Assembly (NCBI RefSeq): GCF_027706845.1
Contig: NZ_JAQGCZ010000001.1
Coordinates: forward strand, 496,001-560,000
DNA length: 64,000 bases
Source: Mycolicibacterium sp. BiH015
GTDB lineage: Bacteria; Actinomycetota; Actinomycetes; Mycobacteriales; Mycobacteriaceae
Direction of reading: 5' to 3'
Part shown: positions 43,498 to 52,613 of the stretch, piece by piece
How the letters are laid out: the number at the start of each line of letters is the position of its first letter
Position numbering within the stretch: position 1 is the first letter of the stretch
Program-made: the position numbers and the translations under genes
Notes under the pieces: model-generated
What the model was told of the DNA's origin: nothing
Seen by the model: the letters and a program-made list of their open reading frames with translations, nothing else
Databases searched by the model: none

Positions 43498-44625
43498 ATG
43501 AGCACGACCCCGGCGGCCCTCGACATGGCCTCGATCCTGCGGGACACCTCCAACCGCGTCGTGGTGTGCTGCGGCGCCGGCGGTGTCGGCAAGACGACGA
43601 CCGCCGCCGCAATGGCGTTGCGGGCAGCCGAATACGGGCGCACCGTCGTCGTGCTGACGATCGATCCGGCCAAACGGCTTGCGCAGGCGCTGGGCATCCG
43701 CAGTCTCGGGAACACGCCTCAGCGGGTGCCGTTGGCACCGGAGGTCACCGGCGAGCTGCACGCGATGATGCTCGACATGCGCCGCACGTTCGACGAGATG
43801 GTGGTGCAGTACTCCGGGCCGGGAACCGCGGACGCCATTCTGGACAATCAGTTCTACCAAACTGTGGCCACCTCTCTTGCCGGCACGCAGGAGTACATGG
43901 CCATGGAGAAGCTGGGACAGCTTCTGGCAGAAGACAAATGGGATCTGGTGGTCGTCGACACCCCGCCGTCGCGCAACGCGCTGGACTTCCTGGATGCCCC
44001 GAAACGGTTGGGCAGCTTCATGGACAGCCGGCTGTGGCGGATGCTGCTGGCACCCGGGCGAGGGATCGGCCGATTGGTGACGGGCGCGATGGGCCTGGCG
44101 ATGAAGGCGATGTCGACCATCCTCGGCTCTCAGATGCTGTCGGACGCAGCAACTTTCGTTCAATCACTGGATGCGACGTTCGGTGGTTTCCGAGAGAAGG
44201 CGGACCGCACCTATGAGCTGCTGAAGCGGCGCGGCACCCAGTTCGTCGTGGTGTCGGCACCCGAGCCCGACGCGCTGCGCGAGGCGTCGTTCTTCGTCGA
44301 TCGCCTCTCCACCGAGCACATGCCGCTGGCCGGGTTGATCCTCAACCGCACGCATCCGACGCTGTGTGAGCTTCATGCAGACAAGGCCGAGGAGGCGGCC
44401 GAGGAGCTGGAGAAATCTCAGCCCGACTCGGTGGCAGCCGCCGCATTGCGCATCCACGCCGCGCGTGCGTCGACAGCCAAGCGGGAAGTCCGGCTGCTGT
44501 CTCGGTTCACCGGCGCGAATCCGGCGGTCGCCATTGTCGGCGTGCCGTCTCTGCCGTTCGACGTGTCCGATCTCGAAGCGCTGCGGGCGATCGCGGATCA
44601 GATCTGCGTCGAAGAGTCGGCCTGA
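43498..44625 (+). CDS. ArsA/GET3-like ATPase, subunit 2 (Rv3680-like)
   Basis: A 375-residue partner ATPase with Walker [19 protein letters not shown] and switch region [28 protein letters not shown] is the signature seen in anion-transporting ATPases. Internal helices 175-205 (Met/Ala rich: [15 protein letters not shown]) resemble the client-binding groove of GET3 (inference). A Shine-Dalgarno GGAGAG lies just before the ATG. Confidence 0.9.
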   Translation: MSTTPAALDMASILRDTSNRVVVCCGAGGVGKTTTAAAMALRAAEYGRTVVVLTIDPAKRLAQALGIRSLGNTPQRVPLAPEVTGELHAMMLDMRRTFDEMVVQYSGPGTADAILDNQFYQTVATSLAGTQEYMAMEKLGQLLAEDKWDLVVVDTPPSRNALDFLDAPKRLGSFMDSRLWRMLLAPGRGIGRLVTGAMGLAMKAMSTILGSQMLSDAATFVQSLDATFGGFREKADRTYELLKRRGTQFVVVSAPEPDALREASFFVDRLSTEHMPLAGLILNRTHPTLCELHADKAEEAAEELEKSQPDSVAAAALRIHAARASTAKREVRLLSRFTGANPAVAIVGVPSLPFDVSDLEALRAIADQICVEESA

Positions 44626-44752
44626 GAATCGGGGAAGCCGCGCCCAGGCAAGCGCGGCGTTCACCGAACCGGGATTTGTGGTGTCTGGCAGGTGAGCCAA
44701 CCCGCGAATCAGGCAATCGCGGCTTAATTGCTGCCAAACTCCGCCGGACTAA

Positions 44753-45109
44753 TTAGCCAGCAGTGCGGTGTTTGCGCTGGGCGGCAAAAAAGTCGGCCCA
44801 GGAAACAACCTCGGGGTGCTGCTTGAGAAGCGCGCGACGCTGACGCTCGGTCATGCCTCCCCACACACCGAACTCCACGCGGTTGTCCAAGGCGTCGGCG
44901 CCGCATTCCGCGATCACCGGGCAGTGCCGGCAGATCACCGCGGCTTTGCGCTGTGCGGCCCCACGGACGAACAGCTCGTCCGGGTCGGTCTGGCGACACC
45001 GAGCCTGCGAAACCCAAGCAATACGGGCTTCTGCCTCCTTGCCCTGCACAATAAGCTGGGCAGATGGATTCAACGTGGTGTTACGAGCCGCGGGCTTGAT
45101 AGTTGACAC
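44753..45109 (-). CDS. whiB4: WhiB4 redox-sensing transcription regulator
   Basis: A 118-residue Wbl protein. Four cysteines (ARCRQTD; VICRHCPVIAEC) bind a 4Fe-4S cluster; GVWGGMTERQRRALLKQ is the Wbl G[VI]WGG turn plus basic DNA-binding tail. Residues FVRGAAQRKAAVI are typical of WhiB4 rather than other WhiB proteins. GTG start. WhiB4 senses oxygen and nitric oxide and controls antioxidant and beta-lactam responses. It is divergent from ponA2 across a 298-base gap. Confidence 0.94.
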   Translation of the reverse strand: MSTIKPAARNTTLNPSAQLIVQGKEAEARIAWVSQARCRQTDPDELFVRGAAQRKAAVICRHCPVIAECGADALDNRVEFGVWGGMTERQRRALLKQHPEVVSWADFFAAQRKHRTAG

Positions 45110-45395
45110 CAGCGATCCCCTTATCGTTCTGGCCGCGCCCCGACAACGCAGACGACTGTTTACCCTCGCGTCGATTGCTAGTGCGATCTACGCCACATTG
45201 CGAGTACTGGGTGTGACCTGCATCGCACTGTGCGCTCAATTTAGGTGGTCACAGCCATTCTGCGCAATAGATTCGTGACCACTTTTTTGGGACGACCGTG
45301 CCGTCAAATGTGTACAGTGCCGATCTTCGGCGATTGACATGCCCTGACAGGAGCCGTTCGAGCTGCTCGAGAGAGGCTCCGGCGGGACTCGTCGC

Positions 45396-45407
45396 TAGTC
45401 TGTACGC
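45396..45407 (+). promoter_or_regulatory. -10 element for leaderless ponA2 mRNA
   Basis: TAGTCT at 45396-45401, six bases, then ATG at 45408. The rest of the 298-base gap to whiB4 shows no other gene. Confidence 0.55.
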
Positions 45408-47870
45408 ATGCCGGAGCACCCCCCGACACGCCCGCCGCGCGCGGTCACGGTCATCAAGCTCGCCTGGTGCGTCCTGCTCGCCAGCGTGGTCGTCGCCGGC
45501 CTGCTGTTTCCCGTCGTCGGCGGATTCGGCCTGCTGTCCAACCGCGCCTCCGATGTCGTTGCCAACGGCTCCGCGCAATTGGTCGAGGGCGAGGTGCCTC
45601 AGGTCTCCACGATGACGGACGCCAAGGGCAACATCATCGCGTGGCTCTACACCCAGCGACGCTTCGAGGTTCCCAGCGACCAGATCGCCAACACGATGAA
45701 GCTGGCGATCGTCTCCATCGAAGACAAAAGGTTTGCCGATCACAACGGCGTCGACTGGCAGGGAACTCTGACGGGCCTGTCGGGCTACTTGTCGGGCAAC
45801 CTCGATACTCGCGGCGGCTCGACCATCGAGCAGCAGTACGTGAAGAACTATCAGCTGCTGGTGATCGCCCAGACGGACGCCGAGAAGCGCGCCGCGATCG
45901 AGACCACGCCCGCGCGCAAGCTGCGCGAGATCCGCATGGCGCTGACGCTCGACAAGACGTTCACCAAGCCCGAGATCCTGACGCGCTACCTCAACCTGGT
46001 GTCCTTCGGTAACAACGCGTTCGGCGTGCAGGATGCCGCCCAGACGTACTTCGGGATCAACGCCTCGGAGCTGAACTGGCAGCAGGCCGCACTGCTGGCC
46101 GGCATGGTGCAGTCGACGAGCACGCTGAATCCCTACACCAACCCCGATGGCGCGCTGGCCCGTCGCAACGTCGTGCTCGACACCATGATCGAGAACCTCC
46201 CCGAGTACGCCGAGGAACTGCGCGCGGCCCGCCAGCAGCCGCTCGGCATCCTGCCGCAGCCCAAGGAGCTGCCCAGGGGCTGCATCGCCGCGGGTGACCG
46301 CGCGTTCTTCTGCGACTACGTGCTGGACTACCTGGCCAGGGCGGGCATCAGCAAGGACCAGGTGGCCAAGGGCGGCTACCTGATCAAGACGACGCTGGAG
46401 CCCGACGTCCAGGCGTCGGTCAAAAACGCGATCACCCAGTTCGCCAGCCCGGATCTGCCCGGCGTCGCGAGCGTGATGAGCGTGATCAAACCCGGCAAGG
46501 AATCACATCCGGTGCTCGCGATGGCGAGCAACCGCACCTACGGCCTCAACCTCGATGCCGGAGAGACGATGCAGCCGCAACCGTTCTCCCTGGTCGGCAA
46601 CGGTGCGGGGTCGGTGTTCAAGATTTTCACCACGGCCGCGGCCATGGAGATGGGGATGGGCATCAACGCCCAGCTGGACTCCCCGTCTCGGTTCGAGGCG
46701 AAAGGTCTGGGAAGTGGTGGCGCGCGCGGCTGTCCGCCGGCCACGTGGTGTGTGCAGAACGCGGGCAACTATCGGGGCACGATGAGCGTCACCGACGCGT
46801 TGGCGACCTCCCCGAACACGGCTTTCGCGAAGCTGATCGCCCAGGTGGGTGTGCAGCGGACCGTCGACATGGCGGTGCGCCTGGGCCTGCGGTCTTACGC
46901 GCTGCCCGGCACGGCCCGTGACTACGACCCCGAGAGCAACGAGAGCCTGGCCGATTTCGTCAAGCGTCAGAACATCGGCTCGTTCACCCTGGGCCCGATC
47001 GAGGTGAACGCCCTCGAACTGTCGAACGTGGCGGCGACCCTTGCCTCCGGCGGTGTGTGGTGCCCGCCGAATCCGATCGCCGAGCTCTACGACCGCTACG
47101 GCGAGCCGGTGTCGGTGACGACCGAGACGTGTGAGCAGGTGGTTCCCGAAGGCCTGGCCAACACGCTGGCCAACGCGATGAGCAAGGACGACACGGGAGC
47201 GGGTACCGCCGCAGGAGCGGCCGGCTCGGTCGGCTGGAGCCTGCCGATGTCGGGCAAGACGGGCACGACGGAGTCGAACCGGTCGTCGGCGTTCCTGGGC
47301 TTCACCAACCAGTACGCGGCCGCGAACTACATCTACGACGATTCGCCGGCGCCCACGGAGCTCTGCTCGTTCCCGCTGCGGCAGTGCGGTTCGGGGAACC
47401 TGTTCGGCGGCAATGAGCCCGCACGGACGTGGTTCACGGCGATGAACCCCATCGCGACGGCGTTCGGTGACGTGGCGCTCCCTCCGACCGACCCTCGATA
47501 TGTGGAGGGCGCACCGGGCTCGAGGGTGCCGAGTGTGGCGGGCCTGAACATCGACACCGCGCGCCAGCGGCTGCGGGAGGCCGGCTTCCAGGTCGCCGAC
47601 CAGCCCACTCCGGTCAACAGCGCATCGTCCTACGGCACGGTGGTCGGTACGTCGCCGAGTGGCCAGACAGTGCCGGGCTCAATCGTCACTATCCAGATCT
47701 CCAACGGAATCGCACCGGCCCCACCGCCGCCGCCTCCCGGCGCTCCGCCGGGCGGGCCTCCGCCGCCGGTGGGGCAGACGGTCATTCAGATCCCTGGCCT
47801 GCCGCCGATCACGGTGCCCGTGCTGGGACCGCCGCCGCCACCCGCGCCGCCGCCACCGCCGCCGGGCTGA
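45408..47870 (+). CDS. ponA2: Class A penicillin-binding protein PonA2 with PASTA domain
   Basis: An 820-residue bifunctional peptidoglycan synthase. One transmembrane anchor (about 15-38); glycosyltransferase domain (about 60-245) with EDKRFADHNGVD, GGSTIEQQYVKN and KLREIRMA; transpeptidase domain (about 340-680) with SVFK (catalytic Ser), SPN (SxN) and SGKTGTTE. A PASTA repeat follows (about 700-765), then a Pro-rich tail (GAPPGGPPPP and beyond). Rv3682 is the M. tuberculosis orthologue, needed for heat, acid and antibiotic tolerance. Confidence 0.96.
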   Translation: MPEHPPTRPPRAVTVIKLAWCVLLASVVVAGLLFPVVGGFGLLSNRASDVVANGSAQLVEGEVPQVSTMTDAKGNIIAWLYTQRRFEVPSDQIANTMKLAIVSIEDKRFADHNGVDWQGTLTGLSGYLSGNLDTRGGSTIEQQYVKNYQLLVIAQTDAEKRAAIETTPARKLREIRMALTLDKTFTKPEILTRYLNLVSFGNNAFGVQDAAQTYFGINASELNWQQAALLAGMVQSTSTLNPYTNPDGALARRNVVLDTMIENLPEYAEELRAARQQPLGILPQPKELPRGCIAAGDRAFFCDYVLDYLARAGISKDQVAKGGYLIKTTLEPDVQASVKNAITQFASPDLPGVASVMSVIKPGKESHPVLAMASNRTYGLNLDAGETMQPQPFSLVGNGAGSVFKIFTTAAAMEMGMGINAQLDSPSRFEAKGLGSGGARGCPPATWCVQNAGNYRGTMSVTDALATSPNTAFAKLIAQVGVQRTVDMAVRLGLRSYALPGTARDYDPESNESLADFVKRQNIGSFTLGPIEVNALELSNVAATLASGGVWCPPNPIAELYDRYGEPVSVTTETCEQVVPEGLANTLANAMSKDDTGAGTAAGAAGSVGWSLPMSGKTGTTESNRSSAFLGFTNQYAAANYIYDDSPAPTELCSFPLRQCGSGNLFGGNEPARTWFTAMNPIATAFGDVALPPTDPRYVEGAPGSRVPSVAGLNIDTARQRLREAGFQVADQPTPVNSASSYGTVVGTSPSGQTVPGSIVTIQISNGIAPAPPPPPPGAPPGGPPPPVGQTVIQIPGLPPITVPVLGPPPPPAPPPPPPG

Positions 47871-47903
47871 CCCCGACAGACTGTCGCTTCCAGGCTCTGG
47901 CAG

Positions 47904-47916
47904 TAGTCTGGCGTTC
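47904..47916 (+). promoter_or_regulatory. -10 element for the metallophosphoesterase gene
   Basis: TAGTCT at 47904-47909, seven bases before the ATG at 47917; a possible leaderless start separate from ponA2. Confidence 0.45.
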
Positions 47917-48879
47917 ATGTCTGCTTCAGCCGGTGACATTCTGAAGACCACGGCCGTCGCCTCCGTCGGCACTCTCGTCGCGGGCATCGGATACGCATCG
48001 CTGATCGAACGCAATGCCTTCGTCATGCGTGAAGCGACCATGCCGGTGCTCTCGCCGGGCTCCTCGCCGCTGAAGGTGCTGCACATCAGTGACATCCACA
48101 TGCGGCCCGGGCAGCGGCGCAAGCAGGCGTGGCTGCGCGATCTGGCCCGCTGGGAGCCCGATCTCGTCGTGAACACCGGCGACAACCTGTCCCACCCCAA
48201 GGCCGTTCCGTCGGTGGTGCAGGCGCTCGGTGACCTGTTGGCGGTCCCCGGCGTCTTCGTCTTCGGCAGCAACGACTACTTCGCGCCGAAGATGAAGAAT
48301 CCCGCGAACTACCTGACGAAGCCGACCCACCGAATTCACGGCGAGCCGCTGCCCTGGCAGGATCTGCGGGCGGCGTTCACCGAGCGTGGCTGGCTGGACA
48401 TGACCCACACCCGCCGCGAGTTCGAGGTGGCCGGTCTTCACATCGCCGCCGCCGGCGTCGATGATCCGCACCTCACCCGCGACCGGTACGACACCATTGC
48501 CGGTCCGGCGAGCCCGGCCGCGAACCTGACACTGGGGTTGACGCACTCCCCCGAACCGCGGGTGCTCGACCGTTTCGCCGCCGACGGCTACCAGCTGGTG
48601 ATGGCCGGTCACACCCACGGCGGCCAGCTGTGCCTGCCGTTCTACGGCGCGATCGTCACCAACTGTGATCTCGACCGGTCTCGCGTCAAGGGTCCGTCGC
48701 GGTGGGGTGCCCGCACCCAGCTACATGTGTCCGCGGGTATCGGCACGTCGCCGTACGCACCGCTGCGCTTCTGCTGCCGCCCCGAGGCGACGTTGCTGAC
48801 ACTGGTCGCGGCGCCGACCGGTGGCTCCGACACCGGCTCACGAGCCGGTCAGCAGCATCCGACCGTATCGGCGCGGTGA
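47917..48879 (+). CDS. Calcineurin-like metallophosphoesterase (Rv3683-like)
   Basis: A 320-residue phosphoesterase with an N-terminal hydrophobic segment (about 8-26) that probably anchors it. All five metal-binding blocks are present: SDIHM, NTGDNL, GSNDYF, LTHSPEP and MAGHTHGGQ. The YkuE/LpxH-like subgroup hydrolyses phosphodiester or lipid headgroup bonds; the substrate is unknown. The start at 47917 gives the size of Rv3683. It overlaps the next gene by four bases. Confidence 0.92.
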   Translation: MSASAGDILKTTAVASVGTLVAGIGYASLIERNAFVMREATMPVLSPGSSPLKVLHISDIHMRPGQRRKQAWLRDLARWEPDLVVNTGDNLSHPKAVPSVVQALGDLLAVPGVFVFGSNDYFAPKMKNPANYLTKPTHRIHGEPLPWQDLRAAFTERGWLDMTHTRREFEVAGLHIAAAGVDDPHLTRDRYDTIAGPASPAANLTLGLTHSPEPRVLDRFAADGYQLVMAGHTHGGQLCLPFYGAIVTNCDLDRSRVKGPSRWGARTQLHVSAGIGTSPYAPLRFCCRPEATLLTLVAAPTGGSDTGSRAGQQHPTVSAR

Positions 48880-49976
48880 GCCCGCCCGGCCTTTGTCGCC
48901 GCCAGTCGCGGGCGTGGGTGGACAACGCGGTCCGGCTGATCGAGGCCGACGCTCGCCGCAGCGCCGACACCCACCTGCTCCGCTATCCACTGCCGTCGAG
49001 CTGGTCGGGTGATGTCGACGTCGCGCTCTACCTCAAGGACGAGACGACCCACATCACCGGCAGCCTGAAGCACCGGCTGGCGCGCTCGCTGTTCCTCTAT
49101 GCGCTGTGCAACGGGTGGATCGGCGAGGACACCACCGTCATCGAGGCGTCGTCGGGTTCCACGGCCGTGTCGGAGGCGTACTTCGCGGCGATGCTCGGGT
49201 TGCCGTTCATCGCGGTGATGCCGGCGTCGACGAGCGCCTCGAAGATCGCGCTGATCGAATCACAGGGCGGCCGTTGCCATTTCGTCTCGGAGTCCGCTCA
49301 GGTCTATGCCGAGGCGCAGCGACTGGCAGCCGAGACCGGCGGGCATTACCTCGATCAGTTCACCAACGCCGAGCGGGCCACGGACTGGCGCGGCAACAAC
49401 AACATTGCCGAGTCCATCTTCGAACAGCTCGGCGAAGAGTCCCACCCGGTGCCGGAATGGATCGTGGTGGGGGCGGGCACGGGTGGCACGAGCGCGACGA
49501 TCGGCCGCTACATCCGCTACCGGCGCTATCCGACGCGGCTGTGCGTGGTGGACCCCGAGAACTCCGCGTTCTTCCCGTCGTATCAACGCGACGATCCGAC
49601 GCTGGTGACGGGAAAGTCGTCGCGGATCGAGGGGATCGGCCGTCCGCGCGTCGAGCCGTCATTCCTGCCGGGCGTCGTGGACCGGATGGTGTCGGTTCCC
49701 GACAACGCGTCTGTCGCCGCGGCGCATCACGTGAGCCGGGTGCTGGGCCGGCGGGTGGGCCCGTCGACGGGGACCAACATCTGTGGCGCGTTCAGTTTGT
49801 TGGCGGAGATGGTCCAGCAGGGGTGCAGCGGATCAGTGGTCACGCTGCTCGCCGACAGTGGCGACCGCTATGCGGACACCTATTTTTGTGACGAGTGGCT
49901 CAGCAGCCACGGCATCGCGCCGTCGGAATCGGCTGGATCGCTGGCCGAGTTCGAGCGCTCCGGCCGCTGGCCCTGA
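48876..49976 (+). CDS. PLP-dependent cysteine synthase-like enzyme (Rv3684-like)
   Basis: A 366-residue fold-type II PLP enzyme. The PLP lysine is in ITGSLKHRL, the Asn/Ser loop in [12 protein letters not shown], and the glycine-rich phosphate loop [12 protein letters not shown]. It matches the Cds1 group of mycobacterial enzymes (Rv3684), described as cysteine desulfhydrases making H2S and pyruvate. GTG start overlapping the phosphoesterase stop (GTGA). Last core gene before the integrated element. Confidence 0.88.
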   Translation: MSPPGLCRRQSRAWVDNAVRLIEADARRSADTHLLRYPLPSSWSGDVDVALYLKDETTHITGSLKHRLARSLFLYALCNGWIGEDTTVIEASSGSTAVSEAYFAAMLGLPFIAVMPASTSASKIALIESQGGRCHFVSESAQVYAEAQRLAAETGGHYLDQFTNAERATDWRGNNNIAESIFEQLGEESHPVPEWIVVGAGTGGTSATIGRYIRYRRYPTRLCVVDPENSAFFPSYQRDDPTLVTGKSSRIEGIGRPRVEPSFLPGVVDRMVSVPDNASVAAAHHVSRVLGRRVGPSTGTNICGAFSLLAEMVQQGCSGSVVTLLADSGDRYADTYFCDEWLSSHGIAPSESAGSLAEFERSGRWP

Positions 49977-50080
49977 TCCTTCGGGCGGCTCCGCGTCAGC
50001 GGTACATCGGACGTCAGGAACAGCCAGAGTGCTGCCAGCGCGAAGAAGCCCAGGTAGATCGATGCTCCCAAGCCAGTCAT
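49880..50080 (-). CDS. Possible small membrane protein
   Basis: A 66-residue open frame with a convincing N-terminal transmembrane helix ([21 protein letters not shown]) and a polar tail. The last 32 codons overlap the 3' end of the convergent cysteine synthase-like gene. A weak purine-rich RBS (GGGG) precedes the ATG. The overlap makes the tail suspicious, but a helix of this quality is unusual in shadow frames. No family recognised. Confidence 0.35.
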   Translation of the reverse strand: MTGLGASIYLGFFALAALWLFLTSDVPLTRSRPKDQGQRPERSNSASDPADSDGAMPWLLSHSSQK

Positions 50081-50216
50081 GTCACGCCCCGTTTCGGTCG
50101 ATGTCGTCTTTCAGTGTGCATAACGCCACCGACACGTCTGTTCCTTCCCACGGCGTGTCGTAAACCCGATAGCCGTTTGGCTTCGACGGTGTCCGGTGCG
50201 ATACGCTGTCGTGGCT

Positions 50217-51518
50217 TCACGCGGGGTGTGGCGCAGCTTGGTAGCGTGCTTCGTTCGGGACGAAGAGGTCGTGGGTTCGAATCCCGCCACCCCGACTCGT
50301 GTGTTCGCAGGTAGAGGGCCCTGACTGGTTAGCCAGTGCAGGGCCTTCTTTCGTTCCAGTCCGCAGCTGGTCCGCAGCGGGTTTTAGAGAGTTGGTTCGA
50401 GCATCGTCCAGAGCCGCTGAAACCAGCTCTAGATCATCGGGGAATAGGTCGGCATACGTGTCCAAAGTAAGCACCGCCGAAGCGTGCCCCAACATCGTCT
50501 GCACCGCCTTGACGTTGGCGCCGGCGCTGATGGCCAGTGAAGCGGCGGTATGGCGAAGATCGTGCGGCGTTACCACCGGGAAGCTCACGTCCTCCATGAT
50601 GAGCCGGTTGACCGCTTTGGCGAACACTCGGCGCCGCCAGTTCGATACCCGCAGCACCCCGCCCTCTGGCGCGGCGAAGATCAGGTCATCGGGTTTCTTG
50701 CCGATCATCAGTGCAGCGAGTTCGTCAGCAAGGAATGCGGGAAAGGGCACCATCCGTTGCTCATAGGACTTGGGTGACGACCACTCAAGTTGGCCCTCGA
50801 CCTCCGTCACTGATTCCCGCACGTGGACTCGACGGCGAAGCATCTTGGCGTCGCTGACCCGTAGGGCTGCCATCTCTCCCCAGCGCAGCCCCGTGTAGGC
50901 CAGGAAGCGCACCACCGTCGCATCCGGCCCGACTTCGATCGCGAGTTGCTCCACCTGTCGGTGCGTCAGATAGCCGCGCGGCCGCCGCTTACGACGAGGA
51001 AGCTTGATCCCCGCGCATGGATTGCGCACGATCCGTCGATCCTCAACAGCCATCTCCAGAATTTGGCGCAAGATGCCGACGGCGTTCTCAACGGTGGCCG
51101 GGCCCGCACCGGATGATGTCATCGACTGGACCCAGCCCCGCACGTCGGTCGTCTGGACATCGGCAACAGCCACTGCTGACCAGCGCGGCTCCACGTAAAC
51201 CGGCCAGGTGTACCGTCGCGTCGACGCGGTGGTTTTCTTGAGATGGCTCTGCGTTCCGAGCCACTTTGCGTAGAGCTCGCCGACACTGACGCGACCGGCC
51301 TTTGGAGCCACATAGGTTCCAGTCACCTGCGTGGCGACGATCTCATCGAGCCAGGCTTGAGCATTCACTTTGCGATCGAAGGACTTGGTGTTTTCTTGGC
51401 CCTGGTCGTCTACATACCGGGCTAGCCAACGGCGCCCCTTGCCGGCACGCACAGATGGACTGCCATCTGCGCGACGCCAGCGGTCCTCGACCCCGCTTCG
51501 GCGATTACGCCTCTGCAT
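50217..51518 (-). CDS. Tyrosine recombinase/integrase
   Basis: A 433-residue phage-type integrase. N-terminal Arm/AP2-like DNA-binding part (about 10-70), core-binding domain (about 75-170) and catalytic domain (about 190-385). Catalytic residues: Arg in YTGLRWGEM, HxxR in HDLRHTAAS, His in GHASAV and the nucleophilic Tyr in LDTYADL. After the catalytic part the frame continues through a linker and reads the tRNA-Pro gene in reverse (GGGIRTHDLFVPNEARY...), stopping beyond it at 50217. The last 30 or so residues therefore come from chromosomal sequence and change on excision. ATG at 51518, overlapping the XRE gene by 14 bases. Confidence 0.93.
   Translation of the reverse strand: MQRRNRRSGVEDRWRRADGSPSVRAGKGRRWLARYVDDQGQENTKSFDRKVNAQAWLDEIVATQVTGTYVAPKAGRVSVGELYAKWLGTQSHLKKTTASTRRYTWPVYVEPRWSAVAVADVQTTDVRGWVQSMTSSGAGPATVENAVGILRQILEMAVEDRRIVRNPCAGIKLPRRKRRPRGYLTHRQVEQLAIEVGPDATVVRFLAYTGLRWGEMAALRVSDAKMLRRRVHVRESVTEVEGQLEWSSPKSYEQRMVPFPAFLADELAALMIGKKPDDLIFAAPEGGVLRVSNWRRRVFAKAVNRLIMEDVSFPVVTPHDLRHTAASLAISAGANVKAVQTMLGHASAVLTLDTYADLFPDDLELVSAALDDARTNSLKPAADQLRTGTKEGPALANQSGPSTCEHTSRGGGIRTHDLFVPNEARYQAAPHPA
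50222..50295 (+). tRNA. tRNA-Pro (CGG anticodon)
   Basis: A 74-base cloverleaf. Acceptor CGGGGTG/CACCCCG, D-arm GCGCAGCTTGGTAGCGTGC, anticodon stem CTTCG/CGAAG with loop TTCGGGA (anticodon CGG), and T-arm with GGTTCGAATCC. CCA is not encoded (the next bases are CTC). The 3' half is the probable attachment core of the integrated element. Confidence 0.95.
50265..50296. other. Probable attL core in the tRNA-Pro 3' half
   Basis: Tyrosine integrases of this type recombine in the T-arm/acceptor part of a tRNA, and the element's copy restores the tRNA. The integrase gene begins its approach directly beside it. A second copy of this stretch is expected at the right end; none is in the window. Confidence 0.55.
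50317..50352 (+). terminator. Terminator downstream of tRNA-Pro
   Basis: GGCCCTG-A-CTGG pairs with CCAG-TG-CAGGGCC over a four-base loop, followed by TTCTTTC. It lies just inside the element, so it may have been supplied by it; it also sits within the 3' part of the integrase gene. Confidence 0.6.
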
Positions 51519-52158
51519 CACTGTCGTCTGACCCGCCTTGCTTGCCGACGGCTGCGCCTTCCCCCGACGGTCTTGCAGTGAACAGATCTTCGACGGAAGC
51601 GTTGACGATCCGTTGGAGCACGCCACCTAGCCGCTCGTCGACGTCTTGAACTTCGAATTCCGGTTGAGCGGACCGCAATTCGCTCAACAGGTCCTCCAGC
51701 TCACGTACTACCATCTCGTGCGCATCCAATTTCTCGGACCGGTTGCGCAGCCGGCGAAGTCGGTCTTTGGCCTCCGGGCGGAGCTCCAGAAGCTCCTGCA
51801 TGGTACGGGCGTAGTGCCCCAGCTCTGCAAACGCAAAACGCCCGGAGCGCATCCGCTTCTCCGCGAATTTCCGCACCTCCAGGACCATGCTCAATGGGTC
51901 TGGGCCTGAAGGCATCAGTAGTTGCTGAAGATCGGTGTTCAGACAGTCGGCAATCGCGGCCGCCTCCCGCAGCTTGACTTCGCGGTCACCGCGTTCGATT
52001 CGCGTAACGGCCGAGGGGTCGAGTCGAACACCCTGGCCCTCCAACGCCTCTGCGAGTTGCCTCTGACTCCAACCCCTCTGTCCTCGCGCTATGCGCATGT
52101 TCCGCCCAAACGTCTGGCCGAAGTCTTCGTCAGCGCTCGGCGGAGGATCTCCATGCAC
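51505..52158 (-). CDS. XRE-family transcriptional regulator
   Basis: A 217-residue protein with an N-terminal HTH_XRE domain (about 15-75: WSQRQLAEALEG...LDPSAVTRIERGDREVKLREA) and a C-terminal region with a long, highly charged helix (about 125-165), probably coiled coil for oligomerisation. It is the first gene of an operon with the integrase and faces the excisionase gene, so it is the likely element repressor or immunity-type switch. GTG start at 52158, with a -10 hexamer seven bases upstream, so probably leaderless. Confidence 0.85.
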   Translation of the reverse strand: MHGDPPPSADEDFGQTFGRNMRIARGQRGWSQRQLAEALEGQGVRLDPSAVTRIERGDREVKLREAAAIADCLNTDLQQLLMPSGPDPLSMVLEVRKFAEKRMRSGRFAFAELGHYARTMQELLELRPEAKDRLRRLRNRSEKLDAHEMVVRELEDLLSELRSAQPEFEVQDVDERLGGVLQRIVNASVEDLFTARPSGEGAAVGKQGGSDDSDAEA

Positions 52159-52165
52159 AAATCAC

Positions 52166-52171
52166 ACTGTA
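52166..52171 (-). promoter_or_regulatory. -10 element for leaderless XRE-integrase mRNA
   Basis: TACAGT on the minus strand, seven bases before the GTG at 52158. Confidence 0.5.
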
Positions 52172-52224
52172 ATGCTTGACCCGCACCAGGGAAAGTGCGA
52201 TCGTTGGCGGTGTTGATTCAGCAT

Positions 52225-52245
52225 TATGATGTGAAAGGAACATCA
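52225..52245 (+). promoter_or_regulatory. -10 and candidate operator/RBS palindrome of the excisionase gene
   Basis: TATGAT (52225-52230) is a good -10. Overlapping it, TGATGT (52227-52232) and ACATCA (52240-52245) form a perfect 6-bp inverted repeat around the Shine-Dalgarno AAAGGA. It could be a repressor operator or an RBS hairpin. Confidence 0.35.
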
Positions 52246-52246
52246 A

Positions 52247-52444
52247 ATGAGCATCATGTCAGCCCGCCAAGTCTCGGATCTCACTGGTGTGCCAGTGGGC
52301 ACTCTCCGGTACTGGCGCCATGCCGGGACAGGCCCAGCAAGTTTCACGTTGGGGCGTCGAGTTGTTTACCGACGCAGCGAAGTCGAGCGATGGATCGCCG
52401 AACAAGAGAGCGCAACCCGCCGTGGGGGTGACGGCGCCGCCTGA
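52247..52444 (+). CDS. Excisionase-like HTH protein (MerR/HTH_17 type)
   Basis: A 65-residue protein consisting of a winged HTH (MSARQVSDLTGVPVGTLRYWR...VYRRSEVERWIAEQ), typical of AlpA/Xis proteins that bend att DNA for excision. Shine-Dalgarno AAAGGA eight bases before the ATG. It is divergent from the repressor across 88 bases, a switch layout like phage lysogeny modules. Confidence 0.85.
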   Translation: MSIMSARQVSDLTGVPVGTLRYWRHAGTGPASFTLGRRVVYRRSEVERWIAEQESATRRGGDGAA

Positions 52445-52613
52445 ACCAATGAAATGAGAGACCCTGGCTGAGCCCCAGGGCCTCTCGGAGAACTGCCACC
52501 CTTCGCAGAGGACGGTTCATGTCGATCTTAACTCCCGATCGCGGTCCCAAGGATCGAAAACTTGCCCACCACCGACAAGAGCAAGACCCTGGTTTCTCGC
52601 ACGGTGCTACACG

